Shown: positions 17,044 through 28,126 of the stretch, one piece after another
Position numbering within the stretch: the first letter of the stretch is position 1
How the letters are laid out: the number at the start of each line of letters is the position of its first letter
DNA from: Chthoniobacter flavus
GTDB taxonomy: Bacteria > Verrucomicrobiota > Verrucomicrobiia > Chthoniobacterales > Terrimicrobiaceae
NCBI GenBank assembly: GCA_945883435.1
Contig: CAMCXK010000024.1
Location: 1-42,478 of the forward strand
Length of the DNA: 42,478 nt
Direction of reading: 5' to 3'
The notes under the pieces: generated by a model
Databases searched by the model: none
What the model was told of the DNA's origin: nothing
The model's input: the letters and a program-made list of their open reading frames with translations, nothing else
Position numbers and translations under genes: made by a program

Positions 17044-18075
17044 ATGAATCGAAGACTACCGGTTTACTTGCTTATTGATTGTTCCGAGTCGATGATCGGG
17101 GGGGGCATTGAATCTGTTCGGCAGGGCTTATCTACGATGGTTTCCAAGCTCAGGATAGACCCCCATGCTCTCGATTCTGTATTTTTGAGCGTGATTACAT
17201 TTGATTCCGCGGCTCGTGTTGCAGTTCCATTAACTGGGCTTGTTGATTTTCAAGAACCCAAACTGATTACGAAGCCGGGAACGGCTTTGGGCCAGGCACT
17301 CAAATTACTTTCACAACAAATCGAAAAAGAAGTCCAAAAGACATCGCATCAGACAAAGGGGGATTATCGCCCGTTGGTTCTTTTGTTAACAGATGGACAA
17401 CCGCTTGATGATTGGAAAGCCCCGCTCGCAAAACTCGGCAAGGATATCCGCCCGCGGCCAGCCAATATTTATGCCATTGGTTGTGGTGAGGATGTGGACT
17501 TTTCCATTCTTCAAAGTATCACGGACATCGTTTTGAGAATGGAAAACATGGGGCCGGAGTCTTTTGCAAAACTCTTTGTCTGGCTCACGGCCTCTGTCTC
17601 CAGCGCAAGCCAAGGTGTGGGCGAGTCTGTCGAGGGAAAATTCAACTTGGAAAAGCTTCCCGACAACATCGAAGAAGTGAAAGCAAAGGCCGCTCCCCTT
17701 TCCGATGGGCCACCCCGTCAAGTTTTTCTTCGAGCCAGATGCGCTACCAAAAAGTTTCCCTACTTGATGCGCTATCGATTCGATCCTGTTTTTGGATGCT
17801 ATCAGCCTACCAAATCCCACAGGCTCAGCGAAGAAGAAATGCAGGGTTCTGGTGAATTTGCCATGCCGGATATCGCATCCAACCTGCTCAATGGAGCGCC
17901 GCCTTGCCCGTGGTGTGAAACGCCTGGCGCTGGAAATTGTGGAAATTGCGGAACAATCTTTTGCGCCAGTGCGAATGACCATTCAGATGTCACATGCCCT
18001 GGTTGCGCAACAGTTCTCAAATCGGGTCCTCAAGGCGAGTCCGTTTCATTTGGCGTCCGGCAAAGCGGCGGATAA
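17044..18075 (+). CDS. TerY-C type vWA protein with C-terminal multi-Cys domain
   Basis: 343 aa. Residues 1-200 are a vWA domain with metal site D12-C-S14-E-S16, GTALGQAL and LLTDGQPLDD. The usual Gly after the first Ser is Glu here. After a linker come a roughly 60-residue region (RARCATKKFPYLMRYRFD) and a Cys-rich module with CPWC, CGNC, FC and CPGC plus a His (about 288-328). This matches the TerY-C layout, in which the vWA part is joined to a metal-binding tail. It lacks the proline tail of TerY (1) and (2). It probably joins the triad as a second, metal-responsive vWA component. Confidence 0.87.
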   Translation: MNRRLPVYLLIDCSESMIGGGIESVRQGLSTMVSKLRIDPHALDSVFLSVITFDSAARVAVPLTGLVDFQEPKLITKPGTALGQALKLLSQQIEKEVQKTSHQTKGDYRPLVLLLTDGQPLDDWKAPLAKLGKDIRPRPANIYAIGCGEDVDFSILQSITDIVLRMENMGPESFAKLFVWLTASVSSASQGVGESVEGKFNLEKLPDNIEEVKAKAAPLSDGPPRQVFLRARCATKKFPYLMRYRFDPVFGCYQPTKSHRLSEEEMQGSGEFAMPDIASNLLNGAPPCPWCETPGAGNCGNCGTIFCASANDHSDVTCPGCATVLKSGPQGESVSFGVRQSGG

Positions 18076-18093
18076 AACCCTAATACTGATAAA

Positions 18094-18741
18094 ATGAATT
18101 ATAGCCACATTTTACTCGTTTTTTTTATTTCAATTGCACTTGTTGCTTGTGAATCTGAAGTTGAGAGAAATGACCGTTTGGTCCGAGAGGCTCAACAAAA
18201 AGAAGCTGAAGCCGCTCGTAGGGAGCAAGTTCGCATAGAGACTGAAAAAAGGGCAGAAGAGGTGAGAGTGCGGCGCGAGGCTGAAGAAGAGAAAAAGCGC
18301 AGGGAAAAAGAAATTTACGATCGTTATATAAACAATTCCTTGCCAACGGGGTCCACGCCCTATTTTGATTACTATGGAGGCAACCCCACTTGCAATGGTT
18401 ATGGTTGTTCAGAGATTGTAGTGAGGACGAGCAACTCCGATGTTTTAGTTACAATCAAAAGTCTAGGCAAGGTGGTTAGACACGGTTATGTAAAAGCTGG
18501 CGGTTCTTATACATTTTCCATGCCAAACGGGACTTATCAACCATTCTTCTACTATGGTAAAGGCTGGAATCCTGAGAAGGAAATGAAAAATGGCGAAATT
18601 CGAGGTGGGTTTGTAACCAAAGAGGATTTTGGCAAAGATGACCCTCAAGTTTTAAGAAACAATGTATTAACTTATGAGTTAATTCTTCAGGTCGATGGAA
18701 ATTTTAGCACCAGACCAAGCAATCCGTTAGAAGCCTTGTGA
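18094..18741 (+). CDS. Lipoprotein with coiled-coil stalk and beta-type head
   Basis: 215 aa. The N-terminus MNYSHILLVFFISIALVAC is a lipoprotein signal with Cys19 as the lipidation site (LVAC). Residues 22-80 are a highly charged Glu/Arg/Lys coiled coil. Residues 90-205 hold a compact domain rich in Tyr, Gly and beta-strands, with a Cys pair (CNGYGC, near 105) likely forming a disulfide. Such a layout suits a periplasmic or outer-membrane-linked sensor reaching across the envelope. The family is not recognised. The gene lies 18 bp after the TerY-C gene and 23 bp before the FHA protein. Confidence 0.78.
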   Translation: MNYSHILLVFFISIALVACESEVERNDRLVREAQQKEAEAARREQVRIETEKRAEEVRVRREAEEEKKRREKEIYDRYINNSLPTGSTPYFDYYGGNPTCNGYGCSEIVVRTSNSDVLVTIKSLGKVVRHGYVKAGGSYTFSMPNGTYQPFFYYGKGWNPEKEMKNGEIRGGFVTKEDFGKDDPQVLRNNVLTYELILQVDGNFSTRPSNPLEAL

Positions 18742-18764
18742 TTTTGATGCAAACCACCTGAAGA

Positions 18765-19583
18765 ATGCGAAATAACAAAAAAATCCTCTTTGCATTCTGC
18801 GGTTTTTTGTCCGGAGCAATCGGAGCCGTGGTTGCAGAGTTAATTCCAGATTTTGGTCAAAATATTCCCGGACTTGTTGGCCATGTTGCAGTTTGGTCGG
18901 CTATTCTTGCATCGTTTATTGCGATCGGGCTTACGGCAGCAGGGGAGATATACAACCGCCGACCCTTCTCTGCATCGTCATATCGCGCTTCTCTTCTTGC
19001 GGGTGCGGTGGCTGGAGCGATAGCAGGAGCAGTGGCGCAAGCCGTATTCTCCGTGAGAAGCGGTGATGACTTTTTTCACGATGTGCTTTTCCGCTCATTC
19101 TGTTGGTCGCTCATGGGAGCTGTAGTTGGTTGGCGCCTCTCTTCTTCTATTCCAAATCTTGGATCAAAAAGGGGGTTAATTGCCGGTGCAATAGGGGGTT
19201 TTGTTGGAGGACTAGGTTTTGTGGGTGTTTGTCTCATTATGCCCGAGTTGCTAGCGAGGGCAGCTGGAGTTGCTTTCTTGGGTCTCTCCTTGGGTGTAGC
19301 GGTTGTTGCCATAGAGCAAATCACCCGCGATGCCAAGTTGGAGGTCATCTGGGGTCCAAAGGAAATAACTTCCGTTAGCTTGGGTGCCAAACCAGTTCTC
19401 ATAGGCGGTGGAGATGATCATGTGTATATATTTGGTGTCCCAGAGCATGCCATTTCAGTAGAATTGATTAGTGGCAAGATTGTCTGCACTGAGAAATTGA
19501 GCGGCAAAAAGAGCGATCTCAAGGACGGAAGTCGCATCAAAGTCGGCCGCGTCGAACTTATCGTTCGGACAGCTTCTTCCTAA
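18765..19583 (+). CDS. Membrane protein with cytoplasmic FHA-like domain
   Basis: 272 aa. Residues 8-190 carry about six Gly/Ala-rich membrane helices (for example GAVAGAIAGAVAQAVF and GAIGGFVGGLGFVGV). Residues 195-272 resemble a divergent FHA domain: SLGAKPVLIGGGDDHVYI, then VPEHAISVELISG, then LKDGSRIKVGRVEL. This matches the FHA pattern of a start strand, H-A core and L-x-DG-x-x-I-x-x-G turn. The usual Arg and Ser of the phosphothreonine pocket are not obvious, so phosphopeptide binding is uncertain. Next to a kinase and a phosphatase, a membrane-bound phosphothreonine reader is the natural inference. It is followed 3 bp later by the protease gene. Confidence 0.75.
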   Translation: MRNNKKILFAFCGFLSGAIGAVVAELIPDFGQNIPGLVGHVAVWSAILASFIAIGLTAAGEIYNRRPFSASSYRASLLAGAVAGAIAGAVAQAVFSVRSGDDFFHDVLFRSFCWSLMGAVVGWRLSSSIPNLGSKRGLIAGAIGGFVGGLGFVGVCLIMPELLARAAGVAFLGLSLGVAVVAIEQITRDAKLEVIWGPKEITSVSLGAKPVLIGGGDDHVYIFGVPEHAISVELISGKIVCTEKLSGKKSDLKDGSRIKVGRVELIVRTASS

Positions 19584-19586
19584 GCA

Positions 19587-20639
19587 GTGAAAATTCTTGT
19601 CCAGAGGGGCGGTCAAACTTTCGGTCCCTACACCGAACAAATTGCCACACAGTATTTAGCCGCTGGCACCTTGCTTCCACATGACTTGGCAAGAGACGAC
19701 GCTTCTGGAGTTCTGAAATGGGTTCCACTCAAGACATTGCTTGCAAAAAATCATGGCCCTTCAAGGGTGTCTTTGAGCAGCTTGATTTCGCAAACCATTG
19801 CAAGTTTCAAATCTTTTGACCTCAATCTGATTTTTCCTTGGAAAGAGATTGCATCCCTAAGCTGGGTAAAGGACCGCAAGCTGATCTACCTTGCGGCCAT
19901 TGGTCTTGGTCCTGCAGTTGCACTTGCTGTAACTGGCGGCCAGTCTCTTTCTTATTGGGCAATTGCATTTTATTTTTCTTCACTCTGGGCTCTTTTCTTT
20001 TACTACCTATTCCGGACCAACCAGGTGGAAACTTGGCTTTGTTTAACCTGCTTCTTTGTTACGGGTGTAGTTTCAATCGCCATACTTTTAATGCTCCAGC
20101 ATTTGCCGCCATGGACTTTTCTTTACTCGATGACAGATTCAGGAAATTTTCTGGCGCGCGTTTTTGGCATGTTTTTTGGGGGCGCAATCAACGAAGAAAT
20201 TTGCAAGGCGGCAGTGATCTTTTGGTTGGTTAGGCGCCCTGGTAGCATACTGATGCCGCAGACGGTTGTTTTCTATGGTATGATTTCGGGATTGGGATTT
20301 GGGATTTATGAAGGAGTTAATTACCAGCAAACTATCAACAGGCAGCAGGGCATTGATACGGCATACTTTTTGAATATCGCACGCTTGACCTCGTTGCCTT
20401 TCCTCCACGCTGTTTGGACCGGAATCGCTGCTTATTTCATCGCATTTGCTGCTTTGGTTCCTTCTAAAAGGCACGCTCTTTGGCTAGTGGCTATCTTGAT
20501 ACCAGCAGTTCTCCATGCCACATACAATATCTGCGGTTGGAACATCCTCGGTCTCGCCAGTGGGCTTTTGAGCGTTATATTGTTAATGACATATCTTTCG
20601 AACTGCATCGCAATGCAGCAACGCCTCAAAAAGCCCTGA
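19587..20639 (+). CDS. PrsW-family membrane protease with N-terminal GYF-like domain
   Basis: 350 aa from a GTG at 19587, 3 bp after the previous stop. Residues 1-50 look like a GYF_2 module (RGGQTFGPYTEQ, then W at about 47). Residues 100-345 are a multi-helix membrane region with the PrsW set: E203-E204 (NEEICKA), FGIYEGVNY, H274 (LHAVWTG) and H310 (LHATYN). PrsW-type enzymes are membrane proteases; the Bacillus one cleaves an anti-sigma factor. GYF domains bind proline-rich peptides, and the two TerY proteins of this block end in LPPPPPEIQVVV, a possible ligand. It is the last gene of the ter block. Confidence 0.85.
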   Translation: MKILVQRGGQTFGPYTEQIATQYLAAGTLLPHDLARDDASGVLKWVPLKTLLAKNHGPSRVSLSSLISQTIASFKSFDLNLIFPWKEIASLSWVKDRKLIYLAAIGLGPAVALAVTGGQSLSYWAIAFYFSSLWALFFYYLFRTNQVETWLCLTCFFVTGVVSIAILLMLQHLPPWTFLYSMTDSGNFLARVFGMFFGGAINEEICKAAVIFWLVRRPGSILMPQTVVFYGMISGLGFGIYEGVNYQQTINRQQGIDTAYFLNIARLTSLPFLHAVWTGIAAYFIAFAALVPSKRHALWLVAILIPAVLHATYNICGWNILGLASGLLSVILLMTYLSNCIAMQQRLKKP

Positions 20640-20786
20640 ATCTTACAAGAGAAGGCATTCTTAAAACTAATAAAAAATTGGGGAATGCATTATTAATCTT
20701 CCCGGAAGACCTTCCTAATTAGTCGGCCCTGAAAAACTTTTTAACTAATTTTCTTGGAATGTAATAGGTATGATTCTTGCTGTGTT

Positions 20787-20832
20787 GGATTGCAGGCAAA
20801 ACCTGCCTGCACACTCAAAATCCCTGCAATCC
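20787..20832 (+). promoter_or_regulatory. Leader hairpin before the transposase start
   Basis: GGATTGCAGG (20787-20796) pairs with CCTGCAATCC (20823-20832), a perfect 10-bp stem with extra pairing inside (GCAGG/CCTGC). It ends 6 nt before the preferred transposase ATG at 20839. Hairpins here can hide the start from transcripts that enter from outside the element; in this case the role is inferred. Confidence 0.5.
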
Positions 20833-20838
20833 GCGTCA

Positions 20839-22155
20839 ATGAAACCCACCTCTTCCGACACTGCTCAAACATCCTTTTTGCTCCCCGACTTGGAAAAACA
20901 GCTCGATCCACGCAGTCTGCTTTACCGCTTAGCACAGGCCATCGACTGGAAGGGTTTTGAAAAGACCTTTGGTTCTCTCTACTCCACAGAAGGGCGTCCA
21001 GCCCTGCCGATTCGGCGCATGGTGGGGCTTCTCATGCTCAAGAGTTTGAGGAACCTCAGCGACGAAGAGGTGGTGGAGTTTTGGAGCGAAAGCGCCTACG
21101 CGCAATATTTCTGCGGAGAGAAGGAGATGAACTGGGGATTGCCATGCGATCCGAGCGAGTTGACTCATTTTCGCAAACGCATCGGCACAGACGGGGCGGA
21201 GCGGATATTGGCCTCTACGATTGATCTGCACGGCGAGAAGGCCAAGGAAAAGGAGGTCGTTGTCGATACCACAGTTCAGGAGAAGAACATCACTTTCCCG
21301 ACGGATACGAAACTGGCAGCCAAGATCGTGCGCGGGGGAGTGAAACTGGCGAACAAGCATGGAGTCAAATTGCGCCAGAGTTTCGAGCGCACGGTGCCGA
21401 AACTTTTGGCGGCACAACGCGGGCGCCGCACCAAGGGCGGAGCGGCTGCAGCACGAAAGGCGGCGAGACGCTTGAAGACAATCGCCGGACAGGTCGTGCG
21501 ACAACTCGATACAGGCTTGTCTGCGGAAACAAAAGACCGGCGCTGGTTGGAAACAGCCGTTCGGGTTTTGAATCAAAAGCGCAACGACGGAGATAAAATC
21601 TACTCACTGCACGAGCCGGAGGTTTACTGCATGAGCAAGGGCAAGGAGCACAAAAAGTATGAGTTCGGAGCAAAGGCCTCGGTGGTGGTAGGGAAAAACA
21701 ACGGCGTGATCCTGGGTGCCTACAGTCTACCGAAGAATGATTACGATGGGCACGCATTGGAGCCAACGCTTGAGCAGGTTGAGAGGGTGTCCGGATATCG
21801 GCCAGCAGTAGCCATCGGCGACAAAGGATTTCGAGGCAAAACGCACTGTGGCACAACCGAGATTGTTACTCCCAACAGGCCCAAGAAGAACGCCACCGCT
21901 TACGAGAAACGAAAGGCGAAAGCGCGATTTCGGAGACGGGCGGCGATTGAACCACGAATCGGGCATCTGAAAAGCGACTTCCGCTTGGGCCGCAACTTCC
22001 TCAAAGGCCAAGTGGGTGATGCGATCAACCTACTTTTGGCCGCGGCGGCCTCGAACCTGAGCCTCTGGATGAGGCAGGTTCTTTTTGCACTTGTTTCAGC
22101 AATCCAAAATTTGGCGCGAGAGTGTCGGACTTTTCGCTCGCCCGTTCCAGCGTGA
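20839..22155 (+). CDS. IS5-family DDE transposase
   Basis: 438 aa from the ATG at 20839 (MKPTSSDT); the frame is open back to an ATG at 20770, which would put a leader hairpin inside the gene. The N-terminal part has the IS5 helical region (RPALPIRRMVGLLMLKSL, then DPSELTHFRKRIG). The DDE residues are visible: first Asp in VVDTTVQE, second in AIGDKGFRG, and Glu in AAIEPRIGHLK. The family-typical SLPKNDYDGH and RLGRNFLKGQVGD are also present. The gene is intact, so the element may still move. It cuts and pastes the element at the terminal repeats. Confidence 0.93.
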   Translation: MKPTSSDTAQTSFLLPDLEKQLDPRSLLYRLAQAIDWKGFEKTFGSLYSTEGRPALPIRRMVGLLMLKSLRNLSDEEVVEFWSESAYAQYFCGEKEMNWGLPCDPSELTHFRKRIGTDGAERILASTIDLHGEKAKEKEVVVDTTVQEKNITFPTDTKLAAKIVRGGVKLANKHGVKLRQSFERTVPKLLAAQRGRRTKGGAAAARKAARRLKTIAGQVVRQLDTGLSAETKDRRWLETAVRVLNQKRNDGDKIYSLHEPEVYCMSKGKEHKKYEFGAKASVVVGKNNGVILGAYSLPKNDYDGHALEPTLEQVERVSGYRPAVAIGDKGFRGKTHCGTTEIVTPNRPKKNATAYEKRKAKARFRRRAAIEPRIGHLKSDFRLGRNFLKGQVGDAINLLLAAAASNLSLWMRQVLFALVSAIQNLARECRTFRSPVPA

Positions 22156-22173
22156 GAGTTTTTCAGGGCCGAC

Positions 22174-22396
22174 GAAATAGTTTCCGTCAGATTATTGTTT
22201 TGTGTCATTTGGGTCAGGAAATGAGCGCGAAGTTTCACGAGGGCAGCAATTTCTTGCTGAAGTTGATCGGGAATCGAGAGAGGAGAAGGGCGAAAGGTTT
22301 GCCCAAACTCGGCAAGAATCTGGGCGTCAATCGAGTCTGATTTAGCCAATCGACCTTTGGCTCCTGGATTTTTGCCGGGGCGGTTTCTTCTGGAGG
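22174..22396 (-). pseudogene. IS110-family transposase remnant
   Basis: On the minus strand about 75 codons match the N-terminal region of IS110-type transposases: GRLAKSDSIDAQILAEFG, then ALVKLRAHFLTQM. The remainder is lost: the fragment runs directly into the IS5 element, and its upstream part fades into unreadable sequence. The catalytic Asp of SIDA is kept but the gene cannot work. The other half is not visible left of the IS5 element, pointing to a deletion tied to that insertion. About 200 bp between this remnant and the HAD gene at 22594 show no other feature. Confidence 0.72.
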
Positions 22397-22593
22397 ATGT
22401 GGCGGCTGCTGGCTGGAGGAACCGCTCCGTCAAGTCGGGGCGGCACAGGAATGTCGGTGGCCGGGCAGGGGAGGGTAAAAACGACTTTTGTCACGGGTGG
22501 GTTTCGGCTTGAGTGTCATGGTTGTATGCATCACCGCATGATCCCAGCTTGCCGCTGTGCCCGGAGTGGCCCGGTTTACTCGATAGAGATCGC

Positions 22594-23328
22594 ATGAAAA
22601 AACGATCCCGAGTCGGCCGGTTGGCGAGGTTCGTTCTCCGGGGCGGGCGGCGACGGGTGGGGCCTGCGGACGCCCCGGCACACAGACCCAGCCATGTGTT
22701 GTTTGATTTTGACGGGACGCTGGCCGACACATTTGAAGCGGGTCGCGAGGTTCTGAATGAGCTGGCGGTGGAATTTGGCTTTCGCCCGCTGGAGGAGGCA
22801 GAGGTGGCGGTGGCGCGGGATTTTTCGACGCGCGAGTTGATGCGGCATCTCGGGGTGCCGCGCCTGCGCCTGCCCGCGATTTCGAGTCGTGGAGCCGCCA
22901 AAATGCGGGACCGCATGGCCGGTATTCAGCCGTTTCCCGGCATTCGGGAGATGTTGCTCCGGCTCCGCGCCGGGGATTTCCGTTTGGGAATCGTCACCTC
23001 GAACTCGGAGGAAAATGTGCAAATTTTTCTAAAAGCGCAGGACTTGGGGAGCTTCGATTTTATCGAATCGTCTTCGAAACTTTTGGGGAAGGCGTCCGTG
23101 CTGAGGCGCGTGCTGTGCGAACGCAAACTCGGGCGCGACCGGGTGTTTTTTGTCGGTGACGAGTTGCGGGATATCGAGGCGGCGCACGAGGTCGGCATTC
23201 CCATCGCCGCAGTGGCATGGGGATTCAACAGCGAGCGGGTTCTCCGGGCGGCTCAGCCGTGTTTGTGCTTCCAGCAGCCCGCGGCGGTGGCCGATTTTTT
23301 GACCCGTCTGCCTCTTTCACCATGTTGA
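22594..23328 (+). CDS. HAD-family phosphatase (phosphoglycolate phosphatase-like)
   Basis: 244 aa from the ATG at 22594. After a basic 33-residue N-terminal extension comes the HAD core. The nucleophile motif is FDFDGT (D38, D40), motif II is the Thr of VTSNS, motif III the Lys of LLGKASVL, and motif IV FVGDELRDIEAA. A cap of the helical C1 type lies between motifs I and II. Such enzymes hydrolyse small phosphate esters, often phosphoglycolate; the exact substrate cannot be read off. The basic extension is unusual for the family and could mean a later true start. It overlaps the next gene by 7 bp. Confidence 0.87.
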   Translation: MKKRSRVGRLARFVLRGGRRRVGPADAPAHRPSHVLFDFDGTLADTFEAGREVLNELAVEFGFRPLEEAEVAVARDFSTRELMRHLGVPRLRLPAISSRGAAKMRDRMAGIQPFPGIREMLLRLRAGDFRLGIVTSNSEENVQIFLKAQDLGSFDFIESSSKLLGKASVLRRVLCERKLGRDRVFFVGDELRDIEAAHEVGIPIAAVAWGFNSERVLRAAQPCLCFQQPAAVADFLTRLPLSPC

Positions 23329-23738
23329 CGGGCGTGCTGACAGCTACCGGGTTGGGCTTTGTCTATTTCATCGCGGCTATTCCGGCGGGAGTGGCCGCCG
23401 GGGCGTCTCCGTGGGCGGCTGGCGTTGCGGCCTGGATCGGTTATTCCGCCGGGGCGGCGGTGGTGGCTTTTGGAGGAAAGCCGCTGCGCGATTGGTTGGC
23501 AGCGCGCCGGAAGCGCCCGGCGAAAACGCCCGCGTGGATCGAGCGCGTGTGGAACCGGTTTGGAGTTGTCGGACTGGGACTGTTGGCTCCTGTCACGGTC
23601 GGTCCCCAGGCGGCGGCGTTTCTGGCCATTGCGTGTGGCACCGGGGCATTGCGCACCACCGTGGCGATTTCTCTCGGTGCGCTTCCATGGTGTGCCGGAT
23701 TCGTTTGGATGGTCTTGACTGCGCGCCAGGTGGTGTGA
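23322..23738 (+). CDS. Small multi-helix membrane protein (Sm_multidrug_ex/COG2426-like)
   Basis: 138 aa from the ATG at 23322, overlapping the HAD gene by 7 bp. It has about four hydrophobic helices (residues 5-25, 28-48, 85-105 and 112-135) around a basic cytoplasmic loop (WLAARRKRPAKTP). The layout, with FGVVGLGLLAPVTVGP before the third helix, resembles the small multidrug-export family; that name is historical and transport has rarely been shown. Ala/Gly-rich composition is host-like. Likely co-transcribed with the HAD gene. The family match is moderate. Confidence 0.65.
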   Translation: MLTGVLTATGLGFVYFIAAIPAGVAAGASPWAAGVAAWIGYSAGAAVVAFGGKPLRDWLAARRKRPAKTPAWIERVWNRFGVVGLGLLAPVTVGPQAAAFLAIACGTGALRTTVAISLGALPWCAGFVWMVLTARQVV

Positions 23739-23798
23739 ATCCGAAAACGGATTTTAGACAGGAGGACAGGATTAGCAGGATAAACAGGAGAGGTTTAT
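23738..23798 (+). repeat. Interspersed intergenic repeat, copy B
   Basis: It starts at the stop of the membrane-protein gene with a hairpin (AATCCG, 4-nt loop, CGGATT) and runs through GGATAAACAGGAGAGGTTTAT. About 61 bp match copy A at 7400-7461 in opposite orientation, with roughly 8 differences. The two copies lie outside the ter block, one on each side, about 16.3 kb apart. Confidence 0.8.
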
Positions 23799-23967
23799 GA
23801 AAGTGGCGAGTCGCACGAAGCGATCGACCTTAATTCGGTGCAATTCATTCACCCTCTGTGCTCTCTGTGTCTTCTGGGATTAATTTCGCCGGATTCGGGG
23901 TAAATCCGAAATCCGCCTTTCCCGCAGGGCTACAAGAAAGCGGTTCCGGAAATCCGGTTGTTGGCGC
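23799..23967. other. Spacer with short simple repeats
   Basis: Between repeat B and the groEL terminator lies non-coding sequence. It contains a tandem CTCTGTG word (23854-23869) like those found in repeat families of environmental bacteria, and a small CCGGAAATCCGG hairpin near 23945. No gene or promoter is evident. Confidence 0.5.
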
Positions 23968-24000
23968 AAAAAAAACAGCCGGGCCCTCGCGAGCCCGGCT
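23968..24000 (-). terminator. Rho-independent terminator of the groESL operon
   Basis: On the minus strand AGCCGGGC pairs with GCCCGGCT (plus-strand 23993-24000 and 23977-23984, loop 8 nt) and is followed by a run of eight T (plus-strand A run 23968-23975). It lies 33 bp after the groEL stop. Confidence 0.92.
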
Positions 24001-24033
24001 GAATTGTTGAGTTTTGGCTTTTGACCGGAGGAC

Positions 24034-25689
<1,656 letters not shown>

Positions 25690-25717
25690 TTATTAAGGAT
25701 TGAGTTGGATGTTTTGA

Positions 25718-26014
25718 TTAACCGATGATGCCGAGGATGTCGTCCTCGCGCAGGATGAGGTAGGAATCACCCTCGACTTTGACTTCGGTGCCACCGTATT
25801 TGGAGATGAGCACTTTGTCTCCCGCTTTAACGGTGAACTCGATGAGTTTACCGTCTTCGTCGCGCTTGCCGGTGCCGAGCGAAACGACTTGGGCTTCTTG
25901 GGGTTTCTCTTTGGCGGAATCAGGGATGATGATGCCACCTTTGGATTTCTCCTCGGCGTCGAGCGGCTTGACGAGCACGCGGTCGGCCAGAGGTCGGATG
26001 TTGGGTTGTGCCAT
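25718..26014 (-). CDS. groES: 10-kDa co-chaperonin GroES
   Basis: 98 aa, the typical length. It contains [20 protein letters not shown], the mobile loop ([18 protein letters not shown]) that docks onto GroEL, and the C-terminal [19 protein letters not shown]. The lid is a seven-member ring. It starts 75 bp after dnaK on the same strand. No CIRCE operator (TTAGCACTC-N9-GAGTGCTAA) is seen in front of it, so control may rest on the promoter before dnaK or on the intergenic hairpin. Confidence 0.97.
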   Translation of the reverse strand: MAQPNIRPLADRVLVKPLDAEEKSKGGIIIPDSAKEKPQEAQVVSLGTGKRDEDGKLIEFTVKAGDKVLISKYGGTEVKVEGDSYLILREDDILGIIG

Positions 26015-26042
26015 GTGTTGTTTTGTTTTTGTTGGTTTCGTG

Positions 26043-26085
26043 TTTAACAGGCCTCGGACCGTGTGGCCCGGAGCGGGTTGTTAAA
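26043..26085 (-). promoter_or_regulatory. Hairpin between dnaK and groES
   Basis: TTTAACA (26043-26049) and TGTTAAA (26079-26085) are perfect inverted repeats with a partly pairing GC-rich middle (GCCTCGGACC and GGCCCGGAGC). It lies wholly in the dnaK-groES gap and has no T tract, so an mRNA-processing or stability role is more likely than a terminator. Confidence 0.45.
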
Positions 26086-26089
26086 GGGT

Positions 26090-28057
<1,968 letters not shown>

Positions 28058-28126
28058 TCAAATATACATCCTGTTCGATAAAAATGAATTGCTTTAAATC
28101 AGGGAAAAATCACAGCTCAAAATGCA

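Larger units (their letters stand above)
20722..22173 (+). mobile_element. IS5-family insertion sequence, complete
   Basis: A 1452-bp element with perfect 17-bp terminal inverted repeats: GTCGGCCCTGAAAAACT at 20722-20738 and its reverse complement at 22157-22173. It carries one full transposase gene. I see no target-site duplication: the left flank is AATTA and the right flank GAAAT. It lies at the right end of the AT-rich ter block and against an IS110 remnant present only on the right side. That fits insertion followed by a deletion, or recombination between two copies. Confidence 0.88.
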
